A stretch of DNA of 64,000 nucleotides, from NCBI RefSeq assembly GCF_000327385.1, contig NW_008707797.1, forward strand, positions 3,598,028-3,662,027, read 5' to 3'. This document shows positions 48,379-61,600 of this stretch, piece after piece. Below the pieces are notes generated by a model. The model was not told the origin of the DNA and did no database searches. It saw only the letters and a list, made by a program, of their open reading frames with translations. Positions within the stretch are counted from its first letter, which is position 1, and every line of letters starts with the position of its first letter. Both the position numbers and the translations under genes were made by a program. This DNA comes from Lottia gigantea (taxonomy: Eukaryota; Mollusca; Gastropoda; Lottiidae).

Positions 48379-49043
48379 CTGTAATTATAATGGATAAACA
48401 ATTAGACGTGAAACATTGAATATCTTAATCTAGGAGCATGAATTAGTCCAAAACTTTTTGAGTTGGCAGAATCTGTTTTAGAGAGGGTGGTAAATATCTG
48501 AGATTGCCCGAATTTCTAACCTTGTTATGAGATTTTTGCGGCTGCTCCCTCGGTCCCCCTCCCCCTTTGGCTCCGCCACTGGTAGCCTTATAACTAACAC
48601 GATAAATTAGATCATAATCAGACCTTACAATATGTTAAGAAGTATCAATTCTGTTTCAAATTCAATTTAAGTGCTGAAAAACCTGAAATTCACTATAAAA
48701 TTCAGTTTTTGTCTTCTGCTAAAATCTGTTAAGAGGAGTAATGTCCCTTTAATGAGAAATCATTGTTTCCTGAAAAAAACAAAGGGGTATTTATTATGAA
48801 TAAAATGTTACAAGATATAATACCTTGGAGTAATGATATTTTTCATAAAATCATAGATAGATAGAAATTACTCTAGGTTTTCAAATAGGAGAAATATTAG
48901 CGATTTGTTTCGGAATTTTTTCGCTCAATAACAGCTCCCTTTAATTATCTAGGTGGCGCTGTGTGGGGTCGACAAGTTTGTCTGGCTTTTTATGAAGACA
49001 ATTTTATTTTCTACGCAAATTTTCGCTACGAATTTTCTTCAAA
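48379..49043. other. Divergent intergenic stretch between SYCE2 and WLS copy B
   Basis: 665 bp between the SYCE2 start and the WLS copy B start. I see no coding exon. The last ~80 bp before 49044 resembles the matching stretch before copy A (GAAGACAATTT, CGAATTTTCTTCAAAATGGG), so the duplicated leader reaches at least that far. Confidence 0.6.
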
Positions 49044-52000
49044 ATGGGAGGAGTTGTTCTTGAGACTCTGAGCAACAGAAAACTGTCCATTTTGGCAGTT
49101 TCTCTGCTTCTGCTTCTGTTTGTTTTCTTCTTGATTGGTGGACTTGTAGGTTTGTATTGATTCGTCATCTTCTCTCGATCCCATTTTTATTTTTTGATGT
49201 TTTCTTTGATCTTGCCGACAACTTTAATAGCTCTGGGGGATATTGCATGCCTTTTAACAACATAACGAGTAAAAAAAGTTTATTGAGACTTATTTAGAGA
49301 TTTATTCAGACAAAAAACATTCAGAGACTTTCATTAGACTTTTGTTTTGATGCTGATAATCCAATTTAGGTAGTCCTAAAGTAAAAATAATCAATTAGAG
49401 TTCGATTTGTTAAAAGAACGATAAGCCTTCCAATTCTTATCTCGGGGATTTCATTCCATTGGTTTTCTCATCGTGAAATCTTATAAACGGTACTGTATTA
49501 AATATCATAAGCCTATATAGACTACTAATTATTGATAAGCTTCATGTCTTTCCGCTGTGATTTTTAGTTATTATTATTTACTTTTTTCCTTACAGCCCCT
49601 GCTCCTTCAAGTGTTATGAACATGTTAACGACTAAATGTTATGATAAACATGTTTATGCACATGAAAAGAAATGGTATATTCCACGTGGCTTACATGCCT
49701 GTGATCAGATAGATGATTTGAGCAATCCAGTGGTTAATGATAAACGCATTGAAGCCAGTATGGTGGTGTTTTCCTTATGGCTGCCCTATCCTAGAGAAAA
49801 TAAACAACTGAATATGTCGCGATGGTTTCAGAATATGCTGACTGTCATACAGATGGATATCGAACACCATGATAACAATCCTCTCAGTAAGTATAGTCCT
49901 GTTACTAAGTAGGTAGAAATACCACAAATGAAGACACCTTCGAAGCTATACTGTTAATCCTCTTAATGCCTCTTAAAATGAACATAAAAAGTTTGAATTC
50001 TCATACCTGACCAATAAGAGTATCGGTATTTATATTCATCAGTGGACTTACCTGGTATCATAACTATACAACAGAATCCTTCTAAAATAAAAAAAAAAGT
50101 TTGATGGATTAAACAAATTATGAATTCAATTCATTTATGTATATTTATAGAAGCCAATGCTACAATGAGAATGGAGGTGAGACTGGGTTATAGAAATCAA
50201 CAGGATAATGAATCAGATTGGAAGGAATTAATCTCGACACATGAAGATAGACCATTACGCTGTGACACAGATCGGGTAAGTATGCAAGATTTTTTCAATG
50301 TCTTGAATTGATTGCTTTCTGTTTCATTTTTGTCTAGAATTATACTTGGTATGGGGGTTAATTTTTGTCTTGAATATAATATGTAAATAGTCTTCAGAAA
50401 TACTAGAAATGTACGAAAATTGCATTATTCCTTTAAAAATACCTCAAACTAGAAGTTCCACTTACTATTTTCATATAATTTTCTATATGTGGCAGAGACT
50501 CAAAGAAATTGTGGTTTCTGAGACTAAGGTACGATCGGTCAAATGGATGACTAACCTGTCCCTTAAATATGATACTTGGTTATGATATCAACATCATTTC
50601 ATATTCTAGGTAGAAGAAGATGATTACTATAGATGTGAATTGTTGTCATTTTTTGAATTAGGAAGTGTTCATTATGATTATTACCTTATCAATATAAGAC
50701 TTCCTGTTTATCAATCTAAAGATGTTAATTTAGGCCTGGGAACAATTAAAGATATTCACATTATTGTAAGTACCTTATAGTGTCTTATTCTACCTTACAT
50801 TGCACCTGCACATTAAATGAAAATACATTATTAAATATTTCTAGCTTTAAGTAAGTGTCAGAATTATCCTCGAAAGGCTTTAAAACTATGGACTATATTC
50901 AGGTTACAATATTACTATCACTTGGTAAAATGCTTTCAGCCCAAGAATACACAATGAAATCTTCCATTCATAATTGAGGTACATTTACTGGTAGTTTAAT
51001 GGAAACTGCCAAGAATTACTGAAAGTTTTAAAATTACACTTCAGACAATATTTCAAAATGGAGGATTTACCAAAGTTTGGTTTTCACTGAAGACCACGAT
51101 GTTTCCTGTTATTATTGCTGTTCTGGTGTGGTTCTGGAGAAGAGTTAAGCTACTCAGTAGACAACCAAACTTATTGGAAAGGTAAGTGAGACTGAGCATT
51201 TGTTGATCTAAATCTAAAGCCTAGATCTAGAAGACTAAGTATACATAAGCCAATGTTGAGCTGAGATAAACACCTATAGCAGGTTATCAATTTTGTGGCT
51301 TTAGATATCTTATATAAGATTTTTATTTTCAGGACCTTGTTAACTCTAGGTATTGTGTTGTCTATCATGAATTGTAAGTATTATTTTAACATTCAGTCGT
51401 GTATTGTATTAAACTTAGATGTATTATCACCAGTTTTTGCAATGCCCTTTGGAGCTCAATTAGTTCACTCAATTAGTTTTCAAACAGTACCTTATCTTTT
51501 GATCGTTTTTGATGTAAGTTTGATGTAACACTTGTTAACTTTTTACAACTATAAGATAAACTTTAATTGTATTTTTTTTTTATAGAAACACATTGTAGCT
51601 TTAAACAAATATTCGTTAAATGAAAATGGCTTCAAGATTCTATTGTTTTTGGTATTTTTCATAAACCAATCAAACCTTGATTCTTGTTTCTCAAATTTTG
51701 GTGTATATTTTCAGGTCCCCTAGAATGGTTCACCCTCTGGTTTAATCTACCTTGGATGAGTATACTATCAGATATAAGACAAGGTGCTTTCTATGCCACT
51801 CTTCTCTCATTCTGGATGATATTTGCTGGTGAACACATTATGGTAGGTTCTCTTAAATTCCTTCCCCTCTCCTCCATGCATGATGCGTCGTATCTCCTCT
51901 TACCTTGGATCTCTTTTTTATTGTCAATAAGTGGTTTTAAACCTGCATTACCCAATAATGTGCTGAAAAGTATTGCTAAAAACTCCCTTTGTTTACCTCA

Positions 52001-55000
52001 GTTTCACCAAAACTTGTTTGAGAAACACCAGTTCATTTGATTACCACTATTCCACCATTTCTTTCAGGATTCAGTACCAAAGAATAACCTGAGAAGTTAT
52101 TGGAAACATCTAACATCAGTTGTATTTGGTTGTGTTTGTATGTTTGTATTTGAAATGTGTGAAAAGTAAGTCAACAATAATGATAATACCTCAAGGGAAT
52201 TACAGGCCCTAACTTTCTTAATTCAGAATTTTGATTATCATTGAAGTTGCATGTCTATTATCTCCTTTTAATATTTCTGATATCTCTTATAATATTTTGA
52301 CATGAAAAAAGTGTCTCTACAGGCTGTGCACATTGAAGATTCCTCGACAGTTGGAAATCGAAAAGAGAGTATGCTGTCCTGTCAAAATTAGGATAAGATG
52401 TAAAACTCCATCCCTTCATTTCGTTTTCTTACTATCTGATACGAGATTTTGATATTTATGAAGGTAAAATGCATTTTTTTGGTGTATTTTCAGAGGGATG
52501 CAGTTGGCAAATCCATTCTACACTATCTGGGTGTCAGAAACTGGTACTCAGCTTGCAGTATCCTTTACTTTGAAACATGTCAGAATTTGAAACGCATCTT
52601 TTCGACCTGCATCCAGGCCTTGCAGTATTTGTTATTACGTATTTTGCCTTATACCTTAACTGCAATAGCCACATTTGTTGTATCATAGAATGTAGCGATT
52701 TGATTGGTTTGTATACCAGAGAATTCAGCCAATCAGAGCCCTTGACAGACACACTTTAAACATTATGGCTTGTTGTTCACAGACTTTCTGTCAAGGTCTC
52801 TGATTGGCTGTATTCCTTTCTTTACAGTACAATCAAATGACTGAATTTACAAACCACTGTGATACAAGAAAGCAGCTATTGGGGTCAAGGTATAAGACGA
52901 AGTTTGTGAATATGACTTCCTTAACCACAATTTAGCTGGCTTTTATTATCCTAGCTGGTATAGCTGCCTGTACCTACTTTCTGTTTCTATCCTATATGAT
53001 ATACAGAGTCTTCAAAAACATCAGTGCTAAAAAAACGGCTCTGCCTCAGATGAGTAACTTAAGGAAGAACTTCTACTTGGTAAGTTGGTATCTTGTAACT
53101 CAATGGTTGAAAATGGAAAGCAATACTAGCGGTATTTGTGGCAGTGGAAAAGATCAAATGTTGTGTGCTAGACAATAGGTTTTGTGGTAAGAAAAGTTAT
53201 GATGCCACACCTGAGAGTTGGCCCAGTGTTGGATTTCACAGCCATGCCTCAAAGCAAGCAACGACGATGATGGAAGTTAACCTACAATTTGTTTTGTTGG
53301 ATACTCCTATTATTATGTCTTTATGATTTATTTCAGGGCCTGATTTTCAGGTTCAAGTTTTTGATGGTGTTAACTCTACTGTGTGCTGCATTGACTGTTA
53401 TATTCTTCATCATCAGTCAAGTCAGTGAGGGTCAGTGGAAGTGGGGAGATGATGGAATCAGTTTGGAATATTCTAGTGCTTTCCTGACAGGTAGTAAATC
53501 TAATTATCTAAAAGAGGCCCTGTATAACTTCTGTCCAGACAAGAGCTGGGATAACCAAATAACTTAAAGGCACACATGTTTGGTCAATCGTACCCAAGTG
53601 TCTCAAACAGGAATTTATTTCTAGTATTTCTGAAGACTATTTACATATGTTCAGACCCAAATCAACCCCCAAAAATAGCAAACTATGGCCTTTAAATAGT
53701 GTAATAGTAATCAGATTGATTTAGTTTTCCAACCAACAGAATTTATCCCCGTTTTCACGATATTTTATATCTACAGGTGTTTATGATATATTTTATATCT
53801 ATAGGTGTTTATGGTATGTTTTATATCTACAGGTGTATATGGTATGTTTTATATCTACAGGTGTTTATGGTATATTTTATATCTACAGGTGTATATGATA
53901 TATTTTATATCTATAGGTGTTTATGGTATGTTTTATATCTACAGGTGTATATGGTATGTTTTATATCTACAGGTGTTTATGGTATATTTTATATCTACAG
54001 GTGTTTATGATATATTTTATATCTATAGGTGTTTATGATATATTTTATATCTACAGGTGTTTATGGTATATTTTATATCTATAGGTGTTTATGGTATGTT
54101 TTATATCTATAGGTGTTTATGGTATATTTTATATCTACAGGTGTATATGGTATGTTTTATATCTATAGGTGTTTATGATATATTTTATATCTATAGGTGT
54201 TTATGGTATATTTTATATCTATATGTGTTTATGATATATTTTATATCTATAGGTGTTTATGATATATTTTATATCTATAGGTGTTTATGATATATTTTAT
54301 ATCTATATGTGTTTATTATATATTTTATATCTATAGGTGTTTATGATATATTTTATATCTATAGGTATTTATGGTATATTTTATATCTACAGGTGTTTAT
54401 GGTATGTTTTATATCTATATGTGTTTATTATATATTTTATATCTATAGGTGTTTATGATATATTTTATATCTATATGTGTTTATGATATATTTTATATCT
54501 ATAGGTATTTATGGTATATTTTATATCTACAGGTGTTTATGGTATGTTTTATATCTATATGTGTTTATTATATATTTTATATCTATAGGTGTTTATGATA
54601 TATTTTATATCTATAGGTGTTTATGATATATTTTATATCTACAGGTGTTTATGGTATATTTTATATCTATAGGTGTTTATGGTATGTTTTATATCTATAG
54701 GTGTATATGATATGTTTTATATCTATAGGTGTTTATGGTATGTTTTATATCTATAGGTGTTTATGATATATTTTATATCTACACGTGTTTATGGTATATT
54801 TTATAACTCATGAAATTATATCTATATGTGTTTATGGTATATTTTATATCTATAGGTGTTTATGGTATATTTTATATCTATAGGTGTTTATGGTATGTGG
54901 AATGTGTATGTTATTGGATTGTTGAGTTTATATGCTCCCTCACATAAACAATACACTCAGACCAATGGTAAGTTTGTGTTTAAATGTTACCCTGATAAGA

Positions 55001-55265
55001 CTGACTCAAGTGACAGTTTTTGTCCATGGAATTTTGCCAATATGGGAACAATATTTCACTATTTATAGAAATTTATTTTATATTCAAAGAAGAAATAAAA
55101 GCTTTGTCAGTTAGATTGTGGTAGGAGTTGTTTTACAAACCGTTTTGTTTTTGTCTTTTTTCAGATACAAGTGATGGAAGCCAAGAAGAAGAGGTCCAAC
55201 TGACGCAAATACCCACAGAAACATCGGCCATGACCTCATTTATTAGTAAAGAGGCTCAGGAATAG
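49044..55265 (+). CDS. WLS: Wntless (WLS/Evi/GPR177), canonical copy B
   Basis: Thirteen exons: 49044-49149, 49596-49886, 50151-50275, 50610-50765, 51045-51181, 51333-51373, 51715-51842, 52068-52165, 52494-52557, 52936-53079, 53337-53490, 54884-54967, 55165-55265. They total 543 codons, giving 542 aa against 541 in human WLS. Motifs match the family along the whole length: [99 protein letters not shown] and [10 protein letters not shown]. The third cytoplasmic loop keeps a YxxL motif (YLGL, where human has YEGL), used for endocytosis. The protein ends in KEAQE, the conserved ER-return signal of Wntless. Exon 9 uses the donor GTATCC in both copies. A MITE fills part of intron 9 and a minisatellite fills intron 11. 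Confidence 0.96.
50370..50575. mobile_element. MITE-like family 2, partial copy
   Basis: AAATAGTCTTCAGAAATACT, AGAAATGTACGAAAAT, CCTTTAAAAATACCTCAAAC and CATATAATTTTCTATAT follow the order seen in 31203-31513. In WLS copy B intron 3. Confidence 0.55.
52610..52925. mobile_element. MITE family 1, full-length copy
   Basis: Left arm ATTTTGCCTTATACCTTAAC, TGCAATAGCCACATTTGTTG; right arm GTGATACAAGAAAGCAGCTA, TTGGGGTCAAGGTATAAG, the inverse of the left. The core has two inverted CAAT-type words (ATTCAGCCAATCAGAG and CTCTGATTGGCTGTATT), so the whole element is close to a palindrome. In WLS copy B intron 9, ending within 30 bp of exon 10. Confidence 0.75.
53570..53700. mobile_element. MITE-like family 2, inverted partial copy
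   Basis: TTTCTAGTATTTCTGAAGAC then TATTTACATATG is the reverse complement of the family block seen at 50370-50575. In WLS copy B intron 11, just ahead of the minisatellite. Confidence 0.5.
53757..54883 (+). repeat. 28-bp minisatellite of duplicated splice-acceptor units (WLS copy B intron 11)
   Basis: About 40 units of the same 28-bp repeat as in copy A, ending at the real exon 12 acceptor TTTTATATCTATAG|GTGTTTATGG. One unit near 54800-54830 is interrupted by CTCATGAAATTATATC. Unit variants include CTATATG, where the acceptor AG is lost, as well as CTACAG and CTATAG. The presence in both paralogues at the same junction means that the array predates the duplication, spread by conversion, or arose twice from the same seed. 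Confidence 0.95.
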
Positions 55266-58216
55266 ACTGTGACATTGAAATATATTGTGATAGACTGCTA
55301 TATGTGGTACTGTTAGACATAGTTTACAAAACAAAATTAATGTACTTTAAAGTTGAACTTTGTGTGGGAAAAAACCTTTTTGTACTTGGAAGTTCTAACT
55401 TGTGAAACTACTTATGACAGACCTTTTGTACTTAAAGATCCTTTATACTAAGATTTCTAATTAGTTCAGAGTTTAGTTTGAAAATTCTCATGTATTTTAT
55501 TGGATTATTGTATATTCATTGGATGGACTTTTTGTTAGACAAAACTTGTGTACTTAATGTTCTACAGTGTGTGACTTATTTTGAGATGAAACCCTGTGTA
55601 CTTTAAAGTTCAAACTCTCTTGACTTTGTATGACAAAGAACAGATGCTTTATACTTAATAGTGAATTACAGTGCTGGACTTACTTAATGCACTTTTAAGT
55701 CTAATTTGCAAGACTTTGTGATGGTAAAATCCTTATTAGAAATCCTATTTTCATGTGACAATGAAAACTTTGTCTGTTATTTTTCTGTCATTGTTTTAGA
55801 AGTCAGGTATACAGCATTATTATTATTATTATATGGAGGGAAAATATCTCAATTCTTTAATACATTCATAAACTGCTTTGTTCTTACGATGATGAGCTTT
55901 TCCCCTCTTACTGTCCTTAACGATCATACAGTTTTTGATACACCTTTCTTCCATAAATTTTACAATCTTTTGTATCACTACTGTGGTATTTTTCACCAAC
56001 CTACAATATTTTTTAGTTGTGGGGCCAGTGCTGTAGACATAGTTGTATGTATCAGACACATATTAAAAGAATAGTCAAGTTATTGAATGTCTTTAGGTCT
56101 TTTAAAATCAAAATGAGCCAGTTGTATGGCCTTTAATAATATATTTACTAAACCACAAAATGTGTGACCATATTGAACTAATATTATTTTAATGTGCAAT
56201 CAAGGTTGGTGAAACAGACTATTTATCATATGCCCATGTAATGTAAAATGTATATCTTTGTTACCCATGTCTGTAATATGTCTGTAAAAATTTACATGAT
56301 TTATTGCCCCTCTGAGATGAATTATTGTTAAAAAACACCTGCCAGTGGGTATATGTTTTCTTGCTTGGCACTGTTACAGTGTTGCAAATGTAAGTGGCAA
56401 ATATATATTAAGCAATAATAATGAAATGTTTTAATTCATGTGATTTGTTCTGTGGTGATACCAGGTTGGAACCATTTAGACCAGAACAATTTTGATTCTA
56501 CAATATTGGTGTTTTTGACTGTTCTCTTTTGAAACAAATTTTAATCAAAATATATAATTTTTTGTGCCAAATTTGTCTGTTTTACTTGCAAATTTTTGTG
56601 TTGTCAGTAATTGACTAGGGCTATTTTCATTAAAATTGAGTTTAGAAAAATAAGGTAGGAGATATTATAGTATTTTATATTGTGCTATAGTGATTCTTTG
56701 TTAGCCTTAAATGATATGATATTTTTGTGTTAATAAGAAAGGAACCCTTGCTGCTCATATTTTGTAGGTATCGTGATATTAGATATGTTACAGGAATGGT
56801 TATTAGTTGAATTGAATCAATGGTTGCTGGCATTGAGGTGTTTATTGATCTTAATGTCTTTTCACCTATCGTAAGACGAGGTATATGCACGGTGATTATT
56901 GATCAATGCAACTGTTGGCACTGAAGTGGTCATTAGTCTCAAGTATCTAATATTCGATCTGTTGATTCAAGGGTTAACTCGCAACCTTGAGAGCTCAGGA
57001 TGTTTATTATTATGGAACTGGTTGTGCTTCAGTGAGTAATTTCGTATGGAATTCACAGACGCTGGTTTTAAATTTGATAATAGATTTTATGTTTATATAT
57101 TTTGTATTTTTATAGTTTATAGGTTGTATTTTTATTTGTATTAAATATCATTATTCTTAGTTTGTTTTATTCTAACATTGTCATCTCGTATAGCGCATTC
57201 AGAAATCTTCGACAGTTTCTGTAAAGCTGGATCTGTTGCAGAGCTCCGACAGAACTTTCACGGTAGACAGTCATCGTGTCCAAACCACACCCCATTCGTC
57301 ATACTTCTTCGGGGTTAGTAAGAATATGTCAAAACCCGTATTCGTGATACGATGGGTAGACATTCTGCGTATAACGTTCACACTGGGCAGTGCCAGCAAA
57401 CAACGAGAGAGGTGTATAGTTAAATCAAATGGCGTATTTAGGTTATCAAATAAGATAACAAAGGCATTAACAAAGTTTATTATAAATTGAATGAAAGAGA
57501 TGATATGGATGATAGAAGCACCAGTCTATCTACAAAATGTAACAAACAAGTTATGGTTTTATCATACAGGTTTTTTTCTTTTTAAATATTTATGGTTTCA
57601 ACAATCGATAGAGCACTGATACGACGTATACTGTACAATGCTGTAGCCTACCCTTCAGTTTAGTAATATGCACAGCACTACAGTACATTAAAGCTATCAA
57701 GTCTGTATTTCCTTGTCAAAAACATGATATTTCTTGCGAAAAAAAAATGAAACTAAAGATAAGAAATGACATCAAGACAAGGTAAAAAATAATTAGGCCT
57801 AAAAATAAATAAACAATGGTTATTATTACTTTAAAAACCAAAATAACGAAAGCTTGATTATTGTATCGCAAAAAATAAACTAAATTGAAAAGAAAGTCTC
57901 AGTGGAATCATTCTACTGTATTTAATGATCTGTTCAATCAACTTAATTAATAAATAACAATTTAAACATAATTTTTATAAAATGTCATGGTACGAATAAT
58001 TATAACTATAACGGCTCAAAAAACTCGAATTCGAATTCAACACCAAGCTTTTCAGAATACATTTAGTTCAATTACTTCAATAACCCCACAACAAATAACA
58101 AAGGTTGTACAACAACATAATATAATCATGAAGAAAAAGCATATTATACAATATAATAACAATAATAACAGTGAAAATATTTGATATTTGCACAATTGTT
58201 TAGCCTACTGCCCAGG
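55266..58216 (+). other. WLS copy B 3' region and intergenic DNA, no gene recognised
   Basis: AT-rich, non-repetitive sequence after the WLS stop. Short open frames (for example 55706-56074 and 57236-57490) have no splice context, family resemblance or compositional support. The first part is presumably 3' untranslated region; I could not fix a polyadenylation site. Confidence 0.5.
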
Positions 58217-58325
58217 CCCCGTATTCTCGAATCGATCTTAGCGCTAGGATGTCCTAGAATCAATGTTAGAAGGTAAGAACCTAGGACACCCCAGCGCTAA
58301 GATCGTTTCGAGAATACGAGGCCAG
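58217..58325. repeat. Near-perfect foldback element (about 109 bp)
   Basis: GGCCCCGTATTCTCGAATCG, ATCTTAGCGCT and GTCCTAG on the left pair with CTAGGAC, AGCGCTAAGAT and CGTTTCGAGAATACGAGGCC on the right, leaving a loop of about 20 bp. Arms of about 42 bp with few mismatches. This looks like a small foldback transposon; a stable RNA hairpin is possible if transcribed. Confidence 0.85.
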
Positions 58326-58697
58326 GATTCTGAGCTATCTGAATGTTCAAATGTTTACTTAGGAGTAAGTTCATAAAACGTCCAGTAACAACGTTCAATC
58401 ATTTGTCTCCATTTGTTATAAATATTTTCGTTGTTCGTAAAGGCATTTCGATGTATCGAATGGTAACATTTTGTCAGTACAACAATTATAATCTGGTAGA
58501 AATAAATGGAGTTTTACGTCCTATTTGTAATCTAGTAAAGGGGGCGAAGACTTTTTATCTACCATTATCCAAATACATGTATTTGGTCTATTAAATATTA
58601 TATAATAATGAACAATAGTTTAAAATGAAATAAATAAAATTGAAATTTCAAAATTAATTAGTATGAAGCGTTAATTAGCACCATCATTAGTTCTTTG

Positions 58698-61600
58698 TTA
58701 AAGTTCCTCATAAACATCATCTGAAATATAATAAAATCAAACAACCTTCATTACCACATTAGTAAGTGAGCAATGTTGATGAAGGAGCGAAATCCATTGT
58801 AATGTTGTTACTTCTGCTATATCTGGTCAAGCTTATTTAAATCCCGATTAAAAATGTTGTCTCTAATGAATGAAAATGACCAAAATGAATGAAGTAATAT
58901 CCCCCTCCCCCCACGACCTTAAGTGACTATATTTGAGCCATCCAAACTGCTCAATGGTCACCAAAACCAAACAAATCGTTTTCTATGTGGCTGTATGAGC
59001 GATCCTTATGCATTCTTTGAATCCCCAAAGTGTAACTATCGACAATAGATCTACAGGACGCCCTGTTTCAACGGTTTTGAACATGTTTTCAATAATTTAG
59101 GACGACCATGATGCTTGCTCTGCACTGCTCTGTCTTGTTTGAGCCCACCCCATCCCCCCATCTCAACATCAACCTTGCAAATATTATGGTCAGGATAGCT
59201 ACAAAGATGGCCATCTTCTGTGCCGCCCCGTCTAACTAATGTAAACTGTTGTTTATCAGATTTTAAATAATGGTTAAGGAATGATTCCCGAACAACCAGG
59301 CACCATGAGTTGGTGATATTGTTAATCGACCCATTTAGTAGAATGATAATGTTTTCAATCTATAAGTTATCTATATATTAATATACATGATGAAGTTATT
59401 TCACCGTAGATGATGATGATGATGTTGGATGAGAAATTCCCTATATAGAGGTCATGTACCTAGTTATTATTTGTTACTTAGCAATAATACCCGGAGTCCA
59501 TGACTATGTTGAAGTAAGTATTTGTTTAGTTGAAAGTTTGAAAGAATTGCTGTTTGTTTAAAAAATTAATTTCAATGTTTTCAGAAGAAATTCATTCTAA
59601 AATTTCAAAATTCAGAGACAGAAAACCACATTTTATAATGAGAAAAACCTAATTTTAGACACAAAAAAATCAAATTTTAGAGATAGAAAATCAAATTTTA
59701 GTGACCGATAAATCAAATTTAGATGTAGAAAATAGACTTTTACAGAAAAATCAACATTTGAAAGATGAAATAGAATTCATAATGGTGATTTATACGAGTC
59801 GTTCTTGGTATTTTTCTGTAATGAAAGTATATAAGGTATATATATATAGAGAGAAAGAAGACAAGCTAACCCTACAAGGGAACGAGAGGATAAGCAATAC
59901 GAATACACCATTGTTATTGTACAAGGACAGCCCTTAGTCCATCAGGATCTTACCCAGATCATCTGTATCTATTGACTGCTGGAATATTGAGAGAAGAGTA
60001 TATATTCAAATCCACCTGTCTCTTGATTATTGATTATACATGGCCGATATCGAGTTCCCAGACTTTCAATCAAATCAAGTAGTCTATCTGACTTCCAATC
60101 TTCGATATTGAGATGTAGGTTATTTGAATGTCAATCGGCGATATCGAGATATTGGTCAATAGACTGCCAATCGGCGATATCGAGATATAGGTCAATAGAC
60201 TGCAATCAGCGATATCGAGATATAGGCATTTAGATTACCAATCGCGATGCCGAGATATAAGTCATTAGTTATATATTGGCAATATTGAGGTATGGTCATT
60301 TGACTGTCAGTCGACGATATTGATATATACGCATTTATATTACCAATCGCGTTGTCGAGATATGGGTAAGTAGACCGTCAATCGACGATATCGAGATAAA
60401 GGCTTTAAGACTGTCAATAGGCAGCATCGAAATATAGGTCATTAGACTGGCAATCTTCGATATTGATATTTAGATCATTATTCAATCAATCGGCGATATC
60501 GAGATGTAGGTCGGTGGACAGTAAATCAGCGTTATCAAACATCGAGCTATTAATTTTATGACACGCCCATACAGAGTACTCTAACCATCTAAGCTATGGC
60601 AATTGCAGACACTTTTTATATTTAAGTGATTTTGCTTAATGCATATTTGTGTTAAAATGTGGGATATAACACAAATTCAACGTAATTATGACCCCACCCC
60701 TGCTCTTTGAATGAAAAAAGTACTCACCGTCTATTCTGAAAAAAACAAAAAAAAGCCAAAGTTAATAATGTGCAAAATTAATTGCCATGTCAAAGTATTT
60801 TCGAGTGATAGTAAAGTAAAGAGTATACAACAATAGCATCATGTCACAGCATTACTATATGATATTGTCATGTAGACACAATGTCATGTCAAAGTACTGC
60901 ACATAGCAATATTGTAATACCAAAATAATGCCATGTCACATCATTACTTCATGGAAATGCCATCTTACATACCACTTGTCACATAACAATATAGTATGTA
61001 GCATTGTATCACAAATGACCGTTGTAAAACAATTCAAATGATATACTGATCTTCTTTCAAAATATCACTTTGAACAATATTGTTGGAGTACACAAATTGC
61101 AACAACGATAAAAGAAATAATCATCCACAGGCATACAAACAACAAAATTAAATACGGGGATGTAACAAATAAAAAATATTAAAAAATATGAATAGAAATA
61201 AACTTTGTTAGAAAACTGACAATATTAAATGGTAACATTGAATTCAATGTTTGATTAAAGGTGGACATAGCTTGTTATTTTTTAAATTGATTTATGATAA
61301 GATGTAATTATAAGTATTATCTTTTTCAGTGCCAATCAAACCTTAGCTTTTGACCGCAAGACATTACGAGAATATGAGAAAATCAAAAAAATATCTTGCT
61401 TAATTCATCTCGGCGGTTTTCTTTTTTTGAAAAGCACCCAAACATATTTTATTACAGCCTTTTTTAGGTTATTCTGGACCGAAAATTTGAGCTTCTAAAT
61501 GCTCCATTTTTTTTCCTTGAGTTTGAAATTCTGAACTGATCTCCTGGGTCATGTAAAAAAAACATCAGAGCCCGTAGAAAATCTGACAAAAAAATATTAA

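Noticed and set aside
53777-54290. 77-codon Tyr/Ile/Phe-rich open frames repeated along the 28-bp arrays
   Set aside because: They arise because the 28-bp unit reads the same in all three frames over 84 bp; they lie inside WLS intron 11.
57236-57490. 84-codon plus-strand open frame after WLS copy B
   Set aside because: Not similar to any family I recognise and lacks splice sites or a clear promoter; length is compatible with chance.
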